From positions 1 through 17,404 of the forward strand of contig DASPKO010000022.1 of NCBI GenBank assembly GCA_035628055.1: a stretch of 17,404 nucleotides of DNA, in the 5' to 3' direction. A program made the position numbers and the translations under genes. Positions 13,013 through 17,404 of this stretch are shown in pieces. The notes beneath the pieces are model-generated. The model made no database searches, was not told the DNA's origin, and saw nothing but the letters and a program-made list of their open reading frames with translations. Position 1 is the stretch's first letter; every line of letters starts with the position of its first letter. Source of the DNA: DASPKO01 sp035628055. GTDB taxonomy: Bacteria > Planctomycetota > Phycisphaerae > Phycisphaerales > UBA1924.

Positions 13013-13969
13013 TCAGTGGCAGAGGAGGTCGCGGGCGCTCCGGTAGCGATCGAGCGTTCCCTGCACGACCTCATCGGGGAGCTCCGGCCCCGGGGGTGAC
13101 TTGTCCCAGGCCCCCTGGGTCACGAGCCGCTCGAGGTACTCGCGCACGAACTGCTTGTCGAAGCTGGGCTGGGGCCTCCCGGGCGCGTAGGTTCGTGCGG
13201 GCCAGAAGCGGGAGCTGTCGGGCGTGAGCGCCTCGTCGATGAGCACCGGCTGGGTCCAGGCCCGCCCCGAGCGGGCCTTCTCACGCGCGGGGATCCCGAA
13301 CTCGAACTTGGTGTCCGCGATGATGATGCCCCGCTCCAGGGCGTGCGCCGCCGCCGCCCGGTACATCTTCAGGGACAGGTCGCGCAGCACCATCATGGTC
13401 TCGGGCCCGACCAGCTCGCAGGCCTGCTCGAACCTGATGTTCTGATCGTGCCCCACGTCGGCCTTGGTCGCCGGGGTGAAGATCGGCTCGGGCAGGCGGT
13501 CGCACCGGCGCAGGCCCGCGGGGAGCGCGACACCGCTCACCGAGCCGGTGAGCTGATACTCCTTCCATCCCGAGCCCTCGAGGTAGCCCCGCACCACGCA
13601 CTCGATGGGGATCACCTCGCAGCGCCGTGCGATGGTCAGGCGTCCGCGCAGGAACTCGCCGCTCCCGATGGGATCGGGCACGCCCTCGAAGGCGGCCGGG
13701 GGCAGGTCCTCCAGCCGGGTCGAGAGGAGGTGGGTCTCGACGATCCGCTTCTCGGTGACGAAGCGGAACCACCAGGCGCTGATCTCGGTCAGCAGCCGGC
13801 CCTTCCCCGGGATCGGCGTGGGGAGCACCACGTCGAAGGCGGAGATCCGGTCGCTGGCGACCAGCGCCAGCCGCGGCTCGCCGGAGGCGTCAGGGGCCGG
13901 GAGCTCGTACACCTCGCGCACCTTGCCCCGGCGGAGCACGGGCAGGTTGAGGAGGCGCGCCTGGGCCAT
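13013..13969 (-). CDS. purC: Phosphoribosylaminoimidazole-succinocarboxamide synthase (SAICAR synthetase)
   Basis: PurC joins CAIR and aspartate with ATP in de novo purine synthesis. The 318-residue protein is of the longer type, with LRRGKVREVYEL (glycine-rich ATP-binding start), ALVASDRISAFDVVLPTPIP, PIECVVRGYLEGSGWKEYQ, IIIADTKFEFGI and VLIDEALTPDSSRFWPA, followed by FDKQFVREYLE. All key motifs are present. Two ATGs are possible, 13978 and 13969. I chose 13969 because TACCAT overlaps the first ATG and ends seven bases before the second, matching the leaderless pattern of proS and folD; the earlier one would add only three residues. It diverges from the GH10-like gene. 10-formyl-THF for this pathway would normally involve FolD, also encoded here. 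Confidence 0.96.
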   Translation of the reverse strand: MAQARLLNLPVLRRGKVREVYELPAPDASGEPRLALVASDRISAFDVVLPTPIPGKGRLLTEISAWWFRFVTEKRIVETHLLSTRLEDLPPAAFEGVPDPIGSGEFLRGRLTIARRCEVIPIECVVRGYLEGSGWKEYQLTGSVSGVALPAGLRRCDRLPEPIFTPATKADVGHDQNIRFEQACELVGPETMMVLRDLSLKMYRAAAAHALERGIIIADTKFEFGIPAREKARSGRAWTQPVLIDEALTPDSSRFWPARTYAPGRPQPSFDKQFVREYLERLVTQGAWDKSPPGPELPDEVVQGTLDRYRSARDLLCH

Positions 13970-13976
13970 CGGGCCC

Positions 13977-13982
13977 ATGGTA
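13977..13982 (-). promoter_or_regulatory. -10-like box, leaderless layout, purC
   Basis: TACCAT on the minus strand ends seven bases before the ATG at 13969 and overlaps the alternative ATG at 13978, which favours 13969 as the true start. Confidence 0.4.
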
Positions 13983-14040
13983 CAGCCGGCCTGACCGCGC
14001 TGCCGCCGGCCTGGCCGCGCGCGGGTGGCGCGGCGTTGGC

Positions 14041-14046
14041 TATCCT
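14041..14046 (+). promoter_or_regulatory. -10-like box of the GH10-like gene
   Basis: TATCCT lies 48 bases before the ATG at 14095, and GGGGACGAG just ahead of the ATG may serve as a ribosome binding site. This gene fits the leadered class. Confidence 0.33.
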
Positions 14047-14094
14047 GCCGCACGCGCCCCGGCAGGCGTTCTGCCCGCGCGCCCGGGGACGAGC

Positions 14095-15744
14095 ATGCTG
14101 GGCTTTGCGGTCTTCGACCAGGGCGGGCCGGCGGCGGAGTGGCCGCTCGACTACGCCTTCCTCGTCGGCCCGGACGACGTGCCGGTGCAGGCGGAGATCC
14201 GCTTCGCCTCCGGGGTGATCCGCTGCGAGAAGCGCTCGGCGGACGCGGCCGGGCTCGCGGTGCAGTTCCCCGTCGACGCTCCCGCCGAGTCGGAGGGCGC
14301 CTCCGGGGGCCTGCTGCTGCTCCAGACGTGCCTGCTCCCGGAGCGCGAGGCGCCGTATCTGCTCAGCCTCGAGCTGGCCCGGCACCGGCTGATGCTCATC
14401 ATCAACAAGCTCGAGGACTGGGCGATGTTCGAGCTGGCCCCCGACGAGCCGGCCCTGCTCCTTTTCGAGCGCGCCCGCCAGGCGTTCACGGGGGCCGTGG
14501 CCGGGGCCGGGGGGGGGCCGCCCGGCGCGCGCCCGTACACGCTTGAGGCCGATCGCCTGGCCCGGCACGCCCTCGGGCTCGCCGTGCAGGCCAGCGAAGC
14601 GCTGGCGCTGGCCCGGGCGCGGGTGATGTACCAGCGCCGCTTCAGCGGCGAGCTGGCCCTGCTGGCCGAGAAGATCCGGCCCCCGGAGAATGCCCTCACC
14701 GAGTACGAGACCCGCGAGACCCGCAACACGATCATCGGGAGCGTCGGGGTCATCCTGCCGGGCGCGCCCCTCATCGGGTGCGTCGTCAGCCCCGAGCAGG
14801 GCGGCCCGGGCCTGCAGGCCACGGTGCAGTCCTCGTGCGACTTCATCACCATGCCCATGCGCTGGGTCGACATGGAACCCACCGAGGGCCGCTACACCTT
14901 CACGCCCACGGACCGGTGGATCGAGTGGGCGGTGCGCAGCGCCAAGGTGCCGGTGGTCGCCGGCCCCGTCGTTGATTTCCGGCCGCGCTGCGTCCCGGAG
15001 TGGATGTACATCTGGGAGCACGACTACGAGACGCTCCGCGACCTGGTGACCGAGTACATCAAGAACATCGTCACGCGCTACCGTCGCACCGTCCGCACCT
15101 GGACGGTCTGCTCCGGGCTCAACGTCAACGGCAACTTCTCCCTCACGCTCGAGCAGGTGATGGACCTGACGCGGGTGTGCGTGCTGGTGGTCCGAAAGCT
15201 CCAGCCCGGCGCCGTGGTGCAGGTGGAGATCGATCAACCCTGGGGGGACTACCACGGGTCCAATCCCCGCTCCATTCCCCCCATGCTCTACGCGGAGATG
15301 CTGGTCTCGGCGGGCATCGGCGTCGACGTCCTGGCCCTCCGCGTGCAGATGGGCGTGGGCGAGGAGAAGACCGGCCACGGCTACGGACGGCCCACGCGCG
15401 ACCTCATGGCCCTCTCGGCCCTGCTCGACAAGTACGCCATCCTCGAAAAGCCGATCGCGGTGACGGCGCTGGGCGCGCCCAGCACGCCCGCACCGGGTCC
15501 GGGCGGTCCCGGCTACTGGCGGCGCCCCTGGAGCGCCGAGGCCCAGGCCGACTGGCTCGGCGCCACCGTGGCGCTCTGCGCCAGCAAGCCCTATCTCAAG
15601 AGCGTCTGCTGGCAGGAGCTGTGCGACACGGCGCGCGAGCCGGGCTGCGAGGGCCTCGTGGGCGCCGGGGGCGACACCAAGCCGGCGGTCCGCAGGCTCG
15701 CCGAGGTCCGGCAGGCCCTCCGCGAGAAGCGCACCCCGGTCTAG
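14095..15744 (+). CDS. GH10-like barrel protein lacking catalytic glutamates
   Basis: The 549-residue protein has an N-terminal domain of about 200 residues that I do not recognise, then a region resembling glycoside hydrolase family 10 (xylanase) barrels: MRWVDMEPTEGRYTFTPTD (255-273) matches the family's KWxxxEPxxGxFxFxxxD, then the VVAGPVVDFRPRCVPEWMY strand. The acid/base site, normally WDVVNEA, reads WTVCSGLN (336-343), with Gly at the Glu position. The nucleophile strand, normally ITELD, reads VTALGAPS (456-463), with Ala at the Glu position. Xylanase activity is therefore unlikely; carbohydrate binding or a structural role is more plausible. There is no signal peptide. I recall similar proteins annotated as endo-xylanases in planctomycetes. 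The ComEA-like gene follows 32 bases downstream. Confidence 0.7.
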   Translation: MLGFAVFDQGGPAAEWPLDYAFLVGPDDVPVQAEIRFASGVIRCEKRSADAAGLAVQFPVDAPAESEGASGGLLLLQTCLLPEREAPYLLSLELARHRLMLIINKLEDWAMFELAPDEPALLLFERARQAFTGAVAGAGGGPPGARPYTLEADRLARHALGLAVQASEALALARARVMYQRRFSGELALLAEKIRPPENALTEYETRETRNTIIGSVGVILPGAPLIGCVVSPEQGGPGLQATVQSSCDFITMPMRWVDMEPTEGRYTFTPTDRWIEWAVRSAKVPVVAGPVVDFRPRCVPEWMYIWEHDYETLRDLVTEYIKNIVTRYRRTVRTWTVCSGLNVNGNFSLTLEQVMDLTRVCVLVVRKLQPGAVVQVEIDQPWGDYHGSNPRSIPPMLYAEMLVSAGIGVDVLALRVQMGVGEEKTGHGYGRPTRDLMALSALLDKYAILEKPIAVTALGAPSTPAPGPGGPGYWRRPWSAEAQADWLGATVALCASKPYLKSVCWQELCDTAREPGCEGLVGAGGDTKPAVRRLAEVRQALREKRTPV

Positions 15745-15760
15745 CCGCACGCACCGGCGG

Positions 15761-15766
15761 TAGACT
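15761..15766 (+). promoter_or_regulatory. -10-like box, near-leaderless layout, ComEA-like gene
   Basis: TAGACT ends ten bases before the ATG at 15777, followed by GGCCG as at the lipoprotein promoter. It would give a leader of only about four bases. Confidence 0.35.
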
Positions 15767-15776
15767 GGCCGCCGCG

Positions 15777-16262
15777 ATGGACACCCCACCGCTCCCTCCC
15801 CCGGCGCCCGAGGACTGGACGGGCGGCCCCGCCAAGTGGGCCGCGGTCGTGGTGCTCGGGGCCGCTTCGCTGGGCGGGACGGCCTGGTCCATCTGGGGCC
15901 GCGTTCCCAACCCGGTCTTCCTGCCGCAGGGCTCGTCCGCCGAAACCGCGGCCGTGCCCCAAACCCACGAGCCCGCGCCCCCGCTCTCCCCCGCCGCGGA
16001 GCCACCGGCGTCACCCGCAGGCGGCCGCCCGGGCGAGATCAAGGTCGAGCTCAACACCGCCACGCAGGCCGAACTGGAACTCTTGCCGGGCATCGGCCCA
16101 GCGCTGGCCAAGCGCATTCTCGACGACCGCGCCCGCCGCGGCGCCTTCAAGTCGCTGGCGGACCTCGACCGCGTCAGCGGGATCGGCCCGCGCACCCTGG
16201 AGCGGCTGCGCCCCCTGGTCACCGTGACGGTGCCCGGCACCGCCGCGCCCACCGGGCGTTGA
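15777..16262 (+). CDS. ComEA-like helix-hairpin-helix protein with one membrane segment
   Basis: The 161-residue protein has a Pro-rich start, one membrane helix (about 20-40, KWAAVVVLGAASLGGTAWSI), a Pro/Ala-rich linker (about 45-85), and a C-terminal ComEA-type double helix-hairpin-helix domain: IKVELNTATQAELELLPGIG (88-107), then LAKRILDDRARRGAFKSLAD and VSGIGPRTLERLRPL (133-147). Such domains bind double-stranded DNA without sequence specificity; in ComEA the membrane-tethered form captures DNA for uptake. A competence role is possible, but no other com gene is present and many such proteins are uncharacterised. The stretch from 16263 to 16434 after it holds no gene, only a possible -10 box for mfd. 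Confidence 0.82.
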   Translation: MDTPPLPPPAPEDWTGGPAKWAAVVVLGAASLGGTAWSIWGRVPNPVFLPQGSSAETAAVPQTHEPAPPLSPAAEPPASPAGGRPGEIKVELNTATQAELELLPGIGPALAKRILDDRARRGAFKSLADLDRVSGIGPRTLERLRPLVTVTVPGTAAPTGR

Positions 16263-16316
16263 TTCCCATCCGTTCCGTCGTTGCCAGGCTGGCGGTGCGC
16301 ACACCCCGCCGGCGAA

Positions 16317-16322
16317 TACGAT
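16317..16322 (+). promoter_or_regulatory. -10-like box upstream of mfd
   Basis: TACGAT lies 112 bases before the mfd start, the same hexamer as upstream of rplU. No clear -35 is seen, and the leader would be long. Confidence 0.25.
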
Positions 16323-16434
16323 CACCATTCCAGGCACGCCTCGGCCCCCGTGGAGCCTCTTCCCGGGCGGCCCGCCCGTGCGCGCCCCGCGCCGCGTGCG
16401 CTCGCCCCCCCACGCTGATGAACGCCATCGGACC

Positions 16435-17404
16435 ATGGACCCTCACGACCTTTCCCAACTCGTCGAGCATCTCGCGAGCGATCCCGCCCTCGCCTCCGCG
16501 CTGCGGGTGGCCGGCTCGGGCCGGCGCGTGCTGGCACGGGGCGCCGCGGGGTCGAGCACCAGCTTCGTCGCCGGGGCGCTCGCCCGCCGCGCGGGAAAGC
16601 CGGTCGTGCTGGTGGTCGCCCATCTGGACGACGCCGACGAGGCCGCCGACGAGCTGGCCTCCGCCGGCGTTCCCGCCCTGAAGTTCCCGGCCATCGAGGT
16701 CCTGCCGGGCGAGACCGGCGCCAGCCTCGAGCTCTTCGGTCAGCGTGTCGGCGCGGTGCGCCGGGTGCTCGAGCTGCTCGGGCCCGCCGGCGGGGCGGCG
16801 GCGGGCGCGCCGGTGATCGTGTGCCCCGTCCAGGCCCTGATGCAGGGCGTTCCCGACCCCGCGCGGCTGGGGCTGGTCACGCTCGAACTCCGCCCCGGGG
16901 ACGCCCGGGGCCCCACCGCGGTCATCGATTGGCTCGCCAAGGCCGGCTATGTGCGCGTCGACGCCGTCGAAGAGCCCGGCGAGTTCGCCGTGCGCGGCGG
17001 GATCATCGACGTCTTTCCCCCCGGCGGCTCGGCCTCGGCTGGGGGCGCGACCGTCAGCGTGGGCGTCCCCGTGCGCCTGGACTTCTTCGGCGACGAGCTG
17101 GAGCGCCTCAGCGAGATCGACACCGGCACCATGGGCTCCGATCGGCGGCTCGACTCGGTGGAACTGGTCTGCATGTGCCCGCAGGAGGCCGAGGGCCCGG
17201 AGCATCCCGAGGAGAGCTCCCCCTCGTTCCTGACCCTGATCCCGCCCGACGCGGTCGTCGTGCTCAGCGAGACCTCCGAGATCATCGAGCAGGCCCGGGG
17301 CTACTACGAGCGCGTCAGCCACCACCGCTCCCTCTTTGGCCCCCCAGAGGTCTTCCGCCTCGTCCAGGAACGGTTCGGCGCCGTTGTCGAGATCAACCAG
17401 TTCG
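16435..17404 (+). CDS. mfd: Transcription-repair coupling factor Mfd, N-terminal part (runs off right edge)
   Basis: Mfd releases RNA polymerase stalled at DNA lesions and recruits UvrA for nucleotide excision repair. The visible 323 residues, open to the window end, cover the N-terminal UvrB-like region: VVLVVAHLDDADEAADELAS, LPGETGASLELFGQRVGAVR, the signature GEFAVRGGIIDVFPPGG and PVRLDFFGDELERLSEID. These last two motifs are shared with UvrB, but UvrB has its Walker A helicase motif near the N-terminus, which is absent here, so Mfd fits better. The ATG at 16435 is the first in frame at a natural N-terminus (MDPHDLSQLVEHL); no clear Shine-Dalgarno was seen. The RNA polymerase-binding and translocase domains lie outside the window. 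Confidence 0.88.
   Translation, partial: MDPHDLSQLVEHLASDPALASALRVAGSGRRVLARGAAGSSTSFVAGALARRAGKPVVLVVAHLDDADEAADELASAGVPALKFPAIEVLPGETGASLELFGQRVGAVRRVLELLGPAGGAAAGAPVIVCPVQALMQGVPDPARLGLVTLELRPGDARGPTAVIDWLAKAGYVRVDAVEEPGEFAVRGGIIDVFPPGGSASAGGATVSVGVPVRLDFFGDELERLSEIDTGTMGSDRRLDSVELVCMCPQEAEGPEHPEESSPSFLTLIPPDAVVVLSETSEIIEQARGYYERVSHHRSLFGPPEVFRLVQERFGAVVEINQF

Noticed and set aside
1..17404. CRISPR arrays, tRNA or rRNA genes, insertion sequences, phage or defence genes
   Set aside because: No regular repeat-spacer pattern, no tRNA-like or rRNA-like stretch and no transposase, integrase or known defence domain was seen by reading both strands.

Overview
This is a roughly 70% GC bacterial chromosome segment with 19 protein-coding genes, packed on both strands with no intergenic gap above about 210 bp. 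I see no RNA genes, insertion sequences, phage genes or CRISPR. The gene set suggests a Gram-negative planctomycete, probably near the Phycisphaerae. KdsB implies KDO-containing lipopolysaccharide. The GH10-like protein without catalytic acids, the beta-helix/PA14-like secreted protein, the divergent SGNH-like protein and the scattered ribosomal protein genes all fit that group. The assignment comes from recalled family features, not from a search.

Layout from left to right: the start of a secreted protein gene running off the left edge (-); a secreted beta-helix/PA14-like protein (-); a TatA-like translocase subunit (-); an SGNH-like protein with two CxxC pairs (-); a FolD homologue with altered active-site residues (-); a lone 2-oxoacid dehydrogenase E2 (+); a SIMPL-domain protein (-); proS (-); rplU and kdsB (+); rplT and rpmI (-); a small unknown-domain protein (-); a LigD-type phosphoesterase-domain protein (-); a TPR lipoprotein (+); purC (-); a GH10-like protein, a ComEA-like helix-hairpin-helix protein and the 5' part of mfd (+). 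Most genes are housekeeping: one-carbon and purine metabolism (folD, purC), translation (proS, L21, L20, L35), envelope (kdsB, lipoprotein, tatA), and DNA repair (mfd, perhaps the LigD-like protein). Ribosomal genes lack their usual partners here: rpmA is not beside rplU and infC is not beside rpmI-rplT.

The most striking pattern is regulatory. Eight genes have a TANNNT box ending only 5 to 10 bases before the start codon, which is the layout expected for leaderless mRNAs. Genes without such a box often show a Shine-Dalgarno sequence or a more distant TANNNT box. Only tatA has a textbook -35/-10 promoter.

Other points for a second look are: FolD with all three classical catalytic residues replaced; a GH10-like barrel lacking both catalytic glutamates; an SGNH-like protein missing the block V histidine but carrying paired CxxC motifs; a stand-alone LigD-like phosphoesterase domain; a conserved-looking unknown C-terminal module; and a 13-bp inverted repeat around an AT-rich island between two convergent genes. 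I did not find an obvious multi-gene novel defence or biosynthetic system.
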